From: Cercophora sp. LCS_1
Lineage: Eukaryota > Ascomycota > Sordariomycetes > Sordariales > Lasiosphaeriaceae
Direction of reading: 5' to 3'
Length of the DNA: 64,000 nucleotides
NCBI GenBank assembly: GCA_036250225.1
Contig: JAPZLL010000035.1
Coordinates: 186,001 to 250,000 of the forward strand
The position numbers were made by a program, and so were the translations under genes. The number at the start of each line of letters is the position of its first letter. Positions within the stretch are counted from its first letter, which is position 1. Below the pieces are notes generated by a model. It did no database searches, had not been told where the DNA came from, and saw only the letters and a program-made list of their open reading frames with translations. Shown here piece after piece: positions 33,045-43,826 of this stretch.

Positions 33045-35670
33045 TGTGCTTGGGGGGGAGGGCGCAATGACGCAGCCGAAGAAAGATGATGAGGTGGGCT
33101 GGGAAGACGAGGCGAGACGATGCCGAAGAGGGAAGGCTGGGTCGACACAGTTGATGGCGTGTCAAGAGGCAATAGGGAATGGTCAAGTGAGAATGTTGAC
33201 CTGGCAGATAGATGAGATCGATGAGAGGAAAAGGAAGAGAGTCGTTTTTCCCGCGAAGTCGAAATTTATGTGTGCGTGTCCAAACTTTCTTCCCTTCAAA
33301 TCAGCCAACAGACTTTTGATTGTCCAACGCGTCAACCGGGCACATGACGATACATTCCTTTTTAGTTCCTGAGGAGAACATGATTTGGGCGGGAACCGGG
33401 ACATCTTGAAACGTTAAACCTGAATGAGGTTCCACTTGTGTGAGTGTAGAAGTGTGATTGACTGTTTTTTCGGTCCGGGAAGAGAAAGTTCGACGTGGCG
33501 CTTTGGCTGTGGTGTTGGAAGCAGTCTGAGTTATGTCATCGAGATGGCGTTCAGAGTTTTGTGTGCCGATGCTGTGTCCGAGGTTAATCCCCTCTTGAGC
33601 CGAAAGTTCTATCTTGCATTTGAACGTCTGGCACGAAGAACTGTCTCCCAGGAGCCCTTAGCCATGTGGGATTATTCGTATTGATAAAGTCTAACGAGTG
33701 CATTTGATATCCTGGGCTGTTGTCACAGAATGTCGCTTGAAAAGGTGATACGAGTTGACAACTGACGACTTGAGGCCTTTTGACGAAGTTGATAACTGGC
33801 GAGAATCCCAATTGGACTCAGATCAACCGGGCATTGTTCACTGTCGTGACGCCTTTCAACCGGCTCGGTTAGGTAACCGGGATAATAACACAACCGTCGA
33901 ACCCCGAAGTTTAGCTTTGAGGGCCACACCGGGAGTGACTGACTGTGATTTAGCTGAACCTAAACTCCTCATTGATCCTGAAAATTTAGACTCTCTGGAG
34001 TGCCGAGGTAAACTCTTCTCGTATTGGGGACTCGACTTTTGAGTTCGCGGCCGTAATGAATGCTGTGGGATCCCGGTGACAGCCCTTCGTCGACGTCATG
34101 TGTCTTTGTGCCATTTTCGCGCTGTGACTTGACAAAATTCTCAGCAAGGGTCTGATTGCGTACCGGCTCTGATTGTTAAAAAAAAAAAAAAAAAAAAAGA
34201 GTCTGTGGCAAATTCCCGTTCCCCACAGCGGCGATCTTGCACAGAGGTAAAAACAAGTTGTCGCTGTTTGATCGAGGGGCGTCAGCTGTGCGAGTCAAAG
34301 TTGACAGGGGTGGGGTGGATGCCAAGCAGGTCGAGTGATCTGAAGATCTTATCGGTGTTATCTTATCGATCCCTCCCTCCGATCACTTCTGTTTTTTCAA
34401 CCCATCAGCTTCAACGCCACAGCTCGAGAACCAACCACTCTGTTTCATCGTGAAGCGGTCAGCACGGATTATTCCGAGCGGCTGCCTCCAGCCTCTGGCG
34501 CTGAACCGCCCCAAAAAATCGCCAACAGATTTCACATCACATGCCCGAGCGGCCTCTCGCCCATGCCTCCTTCCCTCGTCTCTTGACACGACACCGACCC
34601 TGACGCAACCCAGGCCATGGATGGTCCACCTTGCATCGTTTGCAATTTCAATTTCGGTGATGAAATGGCATGAACAGTCGAGGCGCGGTGTCTCCCACAC
34701 TGTTGTTCGAGTTGTGGCTGTGGGGGAGCCAAAAAGACGTGCTCATGGGTCGTCAATGCCGTGATCGACGGTGATGCTCGCAAACCTGGCCGCCGAGATC
34801 AGACGGCGGCATTTTTCCTCTGTCCGCACTCCCCGATGCAGGCGCCCGACCAGGTTTGCATTGAGGGCAAGAGAGGGGCGATGTGCGTTGACATGTCTTT
34901 GCTTGAAGTTCGCTTCGTTGGACCACGGTCAACCCCCGTTCCACCCCTGTTCTTGGCAGGTTTCATCGGCTGGTGCCAGGGGCGCGTCAAGCGACCTGTC
35001 AGCCCACACCGCCGCACCCGCCCTCCACTGCAGACCCAGCTTCCCGAGGTCCGCAGATCCTTCGCAATCCCGATTGCCAGCTTGGTGAAACTCTGGTCCC
35101 AGCAAACCAGCAAACAGCGAGGTTACCCTCGCCAGACGACCCAATGACACCGGGCCACTAACGGCTACAGCTTCCCAGATCTGCTGGACACCCGCAAGCG
35201 GCATCCTCCAGCCCCTGTCTAATATGCCCATCGCTAAGCGGGAGCCTCACCATGCCATTCGCTCCTTGTGAGCCTCACCAGCCCATCCCACGCATGGCAC
35301 GCATCGCAAGGGGGCATGCACCTCAACGGCGGGGTTCGGCGCCTGCGCTAAAGGAATGTTCGGGACGACTTGGAACGCAGAGGCTGGGAAAAGCAAACTT
35401 TGCCATGTATATAGCTTCGGGCGCTCCCTTCCTGCTCTTCCTTTCCCTCTCACCAGCCTAGTTGCTACTTTCATTCCTTCCTTGTTGCTCTGTATCATTC
35501 ATTCTTTTCTTCGGCCCTAGTGCCTTTTTGATCTTGTTTACCAACCAACTACAGTCCCCTGAGCCCGGCCAGTCCACCAGCTCCAGCGGAACACCAGACA
35601 TTCCTTCACTGAACAAATTCACAACCAACTTCACATATCTAGCAACAAGCCCACCCACTACCTTAGCACC
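33045..35670. other. Intergenic, 2.6 kb, no supported gene
   Basis: Large divergent spacer between the unknown protein and the LPMO gene. It holds a run of 21 A at 34178-34198 and several short frames of up to about 128 codons with no domain or splice support. The final ~270 bases are the LPMO promoter and leader. Confidence 0.4.
35408..35413 (+). promoter_or_regulatory. TATA-like element upstream of the AA9 LPMO gene
   Basis: TATATA in a gtatatagc context, about 260 bases before the LPMO start codon, followed by a pyrimidine-rich stretch that could contain the transcription start and a ~200-base leader. Confidence 0.35.
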
Positions 35671-36675
35671 ATGCTTTTCCAGGCACTTCTCCCTCTGGCC
35701 TTTGCCGCCACCGTCTCCGCCCACGCCCAAATGTTCGGCGTCGCCGTCAACGGTGCCGACCAAGGCGACGGCCGCAACGTCTACATCCGCTCGCCCCCCA
35801 ACAACTCCCCCGTCAAGGACCTCGCCTCCCCCGACCTCGTGTGCGGCCCCAACGGCGGCAAGGCGGCGCCCTCATTCGTCAAGGCCGCAGCCGGCGACAC
35901 CCTGACCTTTGAGTGGTACCACGACAACCGCAACGACGACATCATCGACGGCTCGCACAAGGGCCCCATCATCACCTACATCGCGCCCTTCACAACCGGC
36001 AACGGCGCCTCGGGCATCTGGTCCAAGATCGCCGAAGATGGCTTCTCCAACGGGCAGTGGGCCGTCGACCGCATCAAGGCCAACAACGGCAAGATCTCGT
36101 TCACGCTCCCCGCCAACCTCGCTGCAGGCAAGTACCTGATCCGCCAAGAGATCATCGCGCACCACGAGTCCGACACGGCCTTCAACGTCAACGCGGCCCG
36201 CGGCGCCCAGTTCTACCCCTCGTGCGTGCAGTTCGAGGTCTCGGGCACCGGCTCCGTCGTTCCGGACCAGAACTTCAACTTCAACACCGGCTACACCTAC
36301 CAGGATCCCGGTATTGTCTTCAACCTCTACGCTTCCTTCTCGAGCTACAAGATCCCCGGCCCTGCTGTCTTCTCCGGCTCCGGCTCCGGTGGCGGCGCCC
36401 CCGCTCCGGTCCCTGTCCCCGTCCCCACCACCAGGCCCAGCCAGGCCCCGGTCCAGCCCACCGCCCCTGTCGTGCAGCCCACTGCTCCCGTCGTCGTCCC
36501 CCCCGTCGTTCCCACCACTGCCCCCGCCACGCAGCCCACCACCTCGGCGCCTGCCGTCGTCGTCCCCGTTCCTAGCAACAGGCCGACCACCCTCCAGACT
36601 ATCGTCCGCCCGACCGTCACCCGCGGCGGTGTCCGCAGGCCAACCAAGGCGCCATGCAACTCTGCCCGTGCTTGA
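35671..36675 (+). CDS. AA9 lytic polysaccharide monooxygenase (334 aa)
   Basis: Intronless. Signal peptide 1-17 (MLFQALLPLAFAATVSA) is followed directly by His18, the N-terminal copper ligand expected after cleavage (HAQMFGVAVNG). The second ligand is His96 in DGSHKGPIITYIAP, and the axial Tyr is Tyr182 in GAQFYPSC, with His164 and Gln180 in the usual outer-sphere positions. Cys58 and Cys185 can form the conserved disulfide. The catalytic domain ends near residue 235 (YKIPGPAVFSG) and is followed by a ~95-residue Ser/Gly then Pro/Thr/Val-rich tail with no CBM1. The enzyme should oxidatively cleave cellulose or related glucans outside the cell with a reductant and O2/H2O2. C1 or C4 selectivity cannot be told. 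Confidence 0.92.
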   Translation: MLFQALLPLAFAATVSAHAQMFGVAVNGADQGDGRNVYIRSPPNNSPVKDLASPDLVCGPNGGKAAPSFVKAAAGDTLTFEWYHDNRNDDIIDGSHKGPIITYIAPFTTGNGASGIWSKIAEDGFSNGQWAVDRIKANNGKISFTLPANLAAGKYLIRQEIIAHHESDTAFNVNAARGAQFYPSCVQFEVSGTGSVVPDQNFNFNTGYTYQDPGIVFNLYASFSSYKIPGPAVFSGSGSGGGAPAPVPVPVPTTRPSQAPVQPTAPVVQPTAPVVVPPVVPTTAPATQPTTSAPAVVVPVPSNRPTTLQTIVRPTVTRGGVRRPTKAPCNSARA

Positions 36676-37052
36676 GTAAAGCCGGTTCGTCAATCCTTCT
36701 TTGCTTGAGGGAGACGAGGTTTCCCCAGCGGGGCGATCTCCCTCAGCGTGTCACCAAAACAAATGTTTCTTTCATTTCTTGGTCAAATATTCTTCAGATG
36801 CAAGGCGTGGCGCTGGATGGACGGACGGAAAAGAACCGACACTTCGTGGCGTTTTGCATATACTTTCATGTGTATATATATAGGTATCATCAAGCATTGC
36901 ATATAACCCGTCATGAACCAATAGATCGGATGGATGTACCATCGACATTGTGGACGCATCGTCAAGACATTCGTGGATACATCATCGTGAATCGTTACCT
37001 CCTGCCTATCCCCCCTCCGAGTCCCGGTTTTTGCCAGCAAGTTCGCGCACCG
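36676..37052. other. Intergenic between convergent LPMO and Zn2Cys6 genes
   Basis: About 380 bases of 3' flanks of two converging genes. No supported coding frame, RNA gene or repeat. Confidence 0.4.
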
Positions 37053-39227
37053 TCAGCTCAGGTTCCAGCCTTCGAGCAACTCAGCCAGACCCTCGCCTTT
37101 GTCCTCTGCTTCAAGCACCGGCAACACCGTGTTGACGGGCACATCCCTCAACCCTTTCATTCCCTTCTCTACCCCGTCAAAGTACTGCCGCGCCCCCACT
37201 GGCATGACACGGTCTGTCTTGTGTGCGAGTGCAAGAAGCCCCTGCATCACCAGTTTTATCGATGGCATGTCCCGCGCCAAGATGCTCATCATGCCGCATG
37301 CACGCGTGAAAAGGTCGGGGATCATGTCAAGGATGGAGGTATCGTCATCAGGACGGACGGGGCTAGGATTGCGAGCGGGGAGCATCGAGATCAACGTGCA
37401 TGCGACGCTCCACATGCCGACAAAGATCATGGGCGAGTACTCGACGAGGCTGTAGTGGCGCACGTAAAGCTCCATGACATCAACATTGAGGGCGCATAGC
37501 CGGATGAGGAGTGTCTTGGTTGTTGTCCGGGGTTCGTGGGCCATGCGAACGTGTGGAGGAAGTGGGCGCAGGATGCTGAAGGCTCCAACATTGGTGAAGA
37601 GTCTGGGATTGTCAAGACAAGAAGAGAGCATGGTGAGGGCGGTTAGAAACGTACTTGAGGAAGAGTGTCCCTGGGGCTGGGTTCTCGTTGTACCTGAGAC
37701 GACGGGGCAGAAAGGCCTCCATGTTGTTGACCCTTGAAAGGTAGTCATTGCGGATGCGCATGTCTTCTGGTCCGCCAATGGGCTCGGATGGCCGGTGGTT
37801 ATACATCGTGATGCTGTGGAGGAGTTGAGCTGCTTCGGACGCGGCCTTGGCAACACCCGGGACTATGGGAGGCAGTGGGGATCCAGGAATAAAGGCATGA
37901 CCGACAACGTCGAGATTGAAGTCAATCAGATGGCCTTCGTCGTGGACCGGCGGGATATTTGGAGGCGGGAATATCGGGACGCCTTGGGTGTTCTCGTCGA
38001 AGACGCTGTTGCTAAGGTAAGCCAGGACCATCTTCCATATCCGTACGCTTGACTTGCCGTTCAAAGATAAAGAGTCCCCAGCAGAGCTTGGAGAGAGCCC
38101 GCCGCTGAGACGCCTCTTCTACGAAGCCTGGGTTGAGTTTCAGGAAGGCCCGCTCGGGGTTTAATCGTCGAAGAGTTTCCATCGCAGCAAACCGATATAT
38201 GGCGCCAGTCCGATTCGTGCCATCGCAGCATGACAAGGCCAGCAGCATGTAAAGGCCCTGGACCGTGGTGATGGTGGACCTGGCAAGCTCTTTGTCGAGG
38301 TGCCTCTTGGCCTCGGCAACGAAAGCGGCGCCGATGTCCCTGCCCGTTGTTCGCTCCACCAGCTTGACCTTTTCGGACAGAACCTGAGACGCCATCAGCA
38401 AATGCCAGATCTGAGCCACGACGCCAAACTAACCGCTCGAGTCGCGCAGATGGCGTTGACAAGCAACGGCGAGCAATACTGTGCAGTGTGCGGATCGCCC
38501 CGCTTCATATCCCTGAGGAAGAGCTCCCTGTCAACGAAGGAATACAGGAGCGCATCATCCCACTTAAAGAATGCCGATATCAGACTCGAGACGATCCCGT
38601 CGCCGGCTGCAGAAGTCCATGGTCGCGCTGAGACCTTGATGGGGCTCTTCGACAGTGCTTCAGCATCGAGTTCGTTCATCCATATGTCCGTCGAGCCACT
38701 GGCCATCGGCAGCATAAGCAAAGTCTCGGCATCTTGGAATTGCTGCAGCGTCTTGAACGGGTCATCGGAATTGCGCAGGCGACGGTAAATCTCAGAGGCT
38801 TCGTTCTCCGGTCTGCTCCGGAGGCTGGCAAACAGGTTTTTGAGCTTGTGGTTCTCCTGCTCTAGCTGCTGATACGTCTGCTTGAGATCGGCATATCGCG
38901 ACACGGCGCCCTCTCTCACCGGATACTCGCATTGCTTGTCCTTGCGCCGAAGACACGCGGAGCAGAACGGGCGTTCTCCATCGCACTATGCGCGGAACTT
39001 GGTCAGCGAGGTTAGCGCTACAAAAGACAGGTCTGGGCAGGTACCCTTGTCTTTTTCTTCTGGCACATATGGCAAGCAAACTTGTTGAGGGTGCGGCGCT
39101 TCTGCTGTCGGGCCAGCGCTTGCTGGGAAGGCGGGGCGGGGACTCGCAGCGCGGTGGTGCGCGCGTCGGAGTTTTCTCCGGCCGCCGGGTCAGGCGCGGG
39201 CAGGAGGGGAGGGCCCTGCCTCATCAT
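37053..39227 (-). CDS. Zn2Cys6 fungal-specific transcription factor (655 aa, five exons)
   Basis: Exons 39227-39045, 38985-38434, 38383-38058, 38011-37655 and 37602-37053 join in phase. Exon 1 ends KFACHMCQKKKTR and exon 2 begins CDGERPFCSACLRRKDKQC, giving C52-x2-C55-x6-C62-x6-C69-x2-C72-x7-C80. A coiled-coil segment follows (YADLKQTYQQLEQENHKLKNLFASL), typical of dimeric binuclear-cluster factors. The fungal_trans region covers about 150-450, with LISAFFKWDDALLYSFVDRELF and LYMLLALSCC. Intron 3 uses a GC donor in good context (CG|gcaagt...accttag). The gene converges with the AA9 LPMO and is divergent from the NLR pseudogene. The target genes are unknown. Confidence 0.85.
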
Positions 39228-40178
39228 TGCAGCATTTGGGAGACGCGATTTTACGGACCCTCAATCGGAGTCGGCAGTTGAATTGGCACGGCGAAGATTG
39301 TGCTCTCGTCCTGGGCAGTTGCGGTGAGGGGGCCGACGAGGTTTCCTTCTCTTGGCTTTGCCCGGCCCCGATTGCCAGCCGCTGGCCGCTTCGCTGATCC
39401 GCTCGGGAACCCTGGTCGCAACGCGGGGCGCAGTGCGACCCTCCATCTGCGGGCGGGAGACAGGTCCGGCCTGCACCTTTTTGCTTTTTCCGGGCGGAGC
39501 TGTGCTCCAAGAGGGCGAGGAGTCGCCACGTCGCGCGAATGCATGGAATGCGTCCGATGATTTGCTCGCCAGGCGGGGTTGTCTCATCCGAAGGTTCTTT
39601 TGGTGAACCCGCGCCTGTGGTGTTACCTGCAGCAGATGTTGGTTGGCCTGTCGAAAACTCGAGACCTGCTTGGGAGCCTCACAGACGGAAGTGGGGCCAC
39701 CAAGTCAGCCCGCTTCCCACTTCCCCCCGCAACCACAACAGCTTCACAATTCAAGAGGACAGTCGGCATTTACATTTTGACGCCCCCCCAGTATCCCGTA
39801 TATCGGGGTTCAAAAACAGATCGAATCATGCAGAAGCGGCAAAGGAGGATATAGGTATCATCTCTGGCGACATGGGGCCACCGGAAGTCACCTGCATCAC
39901 TAGCAGGCAGTCGACCCCCACACCGCCTTCGTTGCATTCTGCCTTGGTTGCCAACTGCAGACCTGCCGGTAATTATTGGTCGAACTGTTGGAAATTTTCT
40001 GGGCTGAGTTTTGGGGCGGTGGTGAGACCCAATACTATCCATCGTGACGCTTTCCACGTACACCCGAGAAAAATCTCCCTTCTGCACCACCCTTCGCTAC
40101 TTTTCGCCCCTCTGCGCTGACCCCTTTGCCCTGGCCCCTCTGCGTCGCATATCTTGTTGACGGGAACTAGTGTGCACC
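39228..40178. other. Divergent intergenic region between Zn2Cys6 and NLR genes
   Basis: About 950 bases. Overlapping basic frames on the minus strand upstream of 39227 could extend the regulator's N-terminus but have no family support. No repeat or RNA gene seen. Confidence 0.4.
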
Positions 40179-42712
40179 ATGGAAACCCTCGGCGCCGCCG
40201 CCAGTGTCGCTGGCCTTATGACGTTAGCATCTTCGGTGTTCCATGGCCTCAAGAAATATTCGAAGGAGATCAAGGGAGCTAAGGTACGAGTCGATGAGCT
40301 GGCAACGGAAACCCGGAAGCTCAGTGCGATCCTCCACGAACTCTCTCTGCTGGTAAGCTCACTCGACGACCAAGAGGGCCGTTTTATTTCCCAGGCCGGT
40401 CATTTGCGGGGTTGTCAGCAAACGTTGTTCAAAATTCAGGGAATGATTTCGAAGGCGAAGGTCGACTTTGATGGCGGAGGGAAGCGAGACGCCATCACTC
40501 GCTCGATCAAGTGGAGCTTTTCGGTGGATGAAACAAAAGAACTTCTCGACGACATGGCCAGACACAGAGGAAATATCGCACTTGCTCTGACCGCGGACAC
40601 GATGGCGGGTGTCTTGCAGTGTCTCTCAAATCAGAATGGTATACGGACGGGGCTCAACGATGTCAGGGTGGGACTCCAAGATGTCAAGAAGACTCTACAG
40701 CAGATGTTTGAGGACGAGCGCAAGGCAATGTCCAACAAGGTTTTTAAAGAGACTGCAGACTTCTTCATGAAGTTTAACCCTCAACCGAACTTGGAGGTGG
40801 CATTGGACCTTCGACAAAGCAGGCCGGGCTGTGGTTGCTGGGTTCAGCGGCTTTCATCGAATGGAAGAGCATGTCCAACTCAAAGCTGTGGCTCAGCGGG
40901 ATAGCTGGGTCGGGAAAAACTGTCCTGTGCGCGACAGTCATCGAGGATATTGCGAAAGACAGTGGAGGGACGGTAGCAACTGCATACTTCTTTTGCGACT
41001 ACAAGAACCCGGCCAGCCAGGACCCTGCGGTGATCATGGGTGCCATTGCTGTCCAGCTCGCCTATCAGAATAGCCAAGCGTCCGATCTGCTTCGAGAAGC
41101 TTACAACGCATGTCACCCGACGAACAGCCTGATGAGGTCACAGGATCCAAAAAGGCTCTGCAAGCTCATCCGGGACATGGCTGGATGCTTCACAAAGGTA
41201 TTTGTCGTGGTAGACGCGCTGGATGAGTGCGGGGACCATATCACGTCTGTCATACGGTGGCTGAAGGATATTGCCGAAGAGGATGTGGTGAATATGGCGC
41301 TATTTAGCCGTGAGGAGGAAGATATCCGCGACCTTCTGGGTGGCAAATTCGAGCAGCTCGAGATCTCAGCACACACAGAGGATCTCGAGCTGTACATTGG
41401 AGCGGAGATGTCCCAGAGGAGGGGCCTGAAGGATCTCCATGTCAAGAACCCGTCGCTGAACACAGAGATCCGGGAACGTCTCCTCTCTGGCGCGAAAGGG
41501 ATGTAAGTTCTTTCCCCTCCCTACCATTCCTTAGTACGTTTCTCTGACCTGTTGAGAGGTTCCGTTGGGTTGCTTGTCAGATCGAATACTTGGAAAGCCT
41601 TCCTACCAATCGCCTCCGGCGCGAAGCTCTCGGGAAGCTGCCACCGACCCTGAACGAAACCTACGACGAGATCCTGAGACGGGTTTCGAACTCCAACACC
41701 AACACCGATGTAAAGGTGATGATCCAAAAGGCCTTGTGGTTCATCGCCACCGCTTCACCACCACTCACCATTCCGCAACTGTGTGAAGCGATTTCTCTTG
41801 CTGAAGCTGATCGCTTTGACCACGACGACGTGGTTGAAGAGACGGAGCTGTTGCGTCTATGTAGCAGCTTGATCCGCAGAAGCCACGTCCGCGAGTGTCT
41901 TGAGTTTGCCCATTTTACTGTTCAGGAGTACCTCAACTCAATTCCGGTGGGCTCGGAGTTCCATTGTTATCGGCTCTCACAGGAGGAAGCATCCTATACA
42001 CTAGCCGACACGTCACTCAAGTTCTTGCTGCTACCCAAGTTCGGAAAGATGCCTGTTGCTAACGTTTCGGAGCTTCGCTACATGGAAGAAAGGATCTATC
42101 AACACCCATTCTATCAATACGCCGCATCCCACTGGTTCAAGTATACCGATTCGACGAGCGCTTTCTCTAGGTCACGAGTTCTGATCGAATCTTTATTCAA
42201 CCCTTCCCGTACTGGAAATTTCTTGTCCTGGCTTCTGGAATATGTCTTCCCCCTTGGAGACCGGGAATTTCACCCGGGCGGCTTGGACAAGATCGGTGCT
42301 GTGGAAACGAAAATTTCGTTCATTTCTTCTGTTCTAAGATCCGATATAACTCCGTTACATCTTGCCGCGGCTCTAAGAAACGAGGAGATCTGCCGAATGC
42401 TCCTCGAAGCAGGGATGGACGTGAATGAAAGGAACAGCTTTGGGACACCCCTACATTTCGCGCTTATTGGTCCTCAAATCTTCTTTTGTGATACCAGCGA
42501 AGAAGCTTTTTGGCTATTCAATGAGTTTGAAGACGTAGTCGGGATAATCGATCTTCTCCTGGAACACGGCGCGAACACCAACGCGGTGTGGAACGGCCTT
42601 TCACCTTGCCCGATTGCTGTGGAACGATACATCCACGCCGGGCCCACAGGCGCGATTGTGTCGTTTATCAACCACCGCGTCATTTTCCAACAGGAAACCC
42701 TCGAACTCCTGC

Positions 42713-42748
42713 GGGGTCATTGCATTGATCGGGGTCATTGCATTGATC
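42713..42748 (+). repeat. Perfect 18-base tandem duplication in the NLR pseudogene
   Basis: Two identical copies of an 18-base unit starting ggggtcatt encode RGHCID twice in the ankyrin-region frame. It preserves the frame and is separate from the 8-base duplication further downstream. Confidence 0.9.
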
Positions 42749-43207
42749 GGGGTTTACCGTCGGACATTGCGCACATGATCCTCTCTGCATACACAGAAGC
42801 GGATATCACATCGGCATCCCAAATGGTCGAAATTGTTTCCATGGCTCGTTTGGCCACGTTGCCCACGGAGGCAAAGCCCACGACGGGTGGACGACTTAAA
42901 TTTGCCTCAACAATCTCCACAGAGCACTTCGCTGAAGCTCTAGGGCTGGCGATTGTCAATGATAGGGATGAAGAGGTTGCTGATCTCATCAGTGACCCTC
43001 GATTTGGCTAGGAAGGCACGTTTGGCTTCCTCGTGGACGGGGGAACCATATTACACTTTGCAGCGCAGTGTTCCGCCGAGCGCGTTTTCGAATATCTCGC
43101 TGGGAGTGGCTACGACTTGAACTGCCGTGATGATCGCAACAGAACACCGCTGCATTTCTGCTTCTGGGATCAGGCTTTCTTGAAACTCCTCCTCAAAGAA
43201 GGCACCC

Positions 43208-43223
43208 GATCAACCGATCAACC
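43208..43223 (+). repeat. 8-base tandem duplication causing a frameshift
   Basis: gatcaacc occurs twice back to back. Reading with one copy instead of two keeps the ankyrin frame open from the upstream segment into the downstream DQDGCTVWHRAID segment, so the duplication itself is the likely frameshift mutation. Confidence 0.85.
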
Positions 43224-43421
43224 GAGCAAGACCAGGACGGGTGCACTGTCTGGCACCGAGCTATCGACAGGAGAGACTTTGATGTTTTAGAGACTCTGTT
43301 AAAGCAAGATCCACTCAAGAACGAGGCCTTGAAGATTGCTGACAATGTCGGCCGAGCCCCATTGTTTGCGGCGGTAGACGGTGGGGATAAGAGGATTGTG
43401 AAGATACGCGCTCGAGCCTGA

Positions 43422-43826
43422 ACAGCAGAGGCAATGGGCAACTTCTTCCTTGGATTACGCTGTTTTTTTGTCTCAGTTGAAGAGGGCATTTCACGGGTTT
43501 GTTGTTCGTGTCGAATCTTCCGATGATTAAGAGTCGTCGGATAAACTGTATCTAGTTGGAAGAAGACATGCACAGCTGCTGTGCCTACCAGTTGTCACCA
43601 ATTTGAAGCTGAAGCTTGAACAACCACCATCGCTGTCAAAATTCTCTACTATTTCATGGGCTTGTGAAAGTCTACTTCATGAGGCACTCTGAAGTGCAAG
43701 GGTACCGTGGTCGGCTCGGAAGTGCAGGTTTGGCTGCTGCGATCCTGTCACTGTAGACTGTCTGTAATGTGCGACGAATCTATCCAGGCTCGGCTCAGTC
43801 CTTGCTCAGGATTTGCTCAAGCTGGC
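43422..43826. other. Intergenic between convergent NLR pseudogene and unknown gene
   Basis: About 400 bases without a supported gene, repeat or RNA. Confidence 0.4.

Larger units (their letters stand above)
40179..43421 (+). pseudogene. NLR (NACHT-ankyrin) pseudogene with three lesions
   Basis: The ATG at 40179 opens a fungal STAND N-terminal helical domain (METLGAAASVAGLMTLASSVF). NACHT follows: LWLSGIAGSGKTVL (Walker A), VFVVVDALDECGD (Walker B), and GMFRWVACQIEYLESLP after a clean 56-nt intron (41503-41558). The C-terminus has ankyrin repeats (DITPLHLAAALRNEEICRMLLEAG, GTILHFAAQCSAERVFEYLAGSG, NRTPLHFCF). Lesion 1: near 40823-40825 the frame shifts by one base exactly where relatives read LR....TGLW; a single missing base explains it. 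Lesion 2: in-frame TAG at 43009-43011 inside the ankyrin region. Lesion 3: an 8-base tandem duplication (gatcaacc twice, 43208-43223) shifts the frame; ankyrin-type coding then continues (DFDVLETLLKQDPL, NVGRAPLFAAVDGG) to 43421. Such proteins sense non-self ligands and trigger cell death; this allele should be non-functional. Confidence 0.8.

Noticed and set aside
34178..34198. Run of 21 A that could be the tail of a retrotransposed element.
   Set aside because: No element body, target-site duplication or reverse-transcriptase remnant upstream; simple homopolymer.
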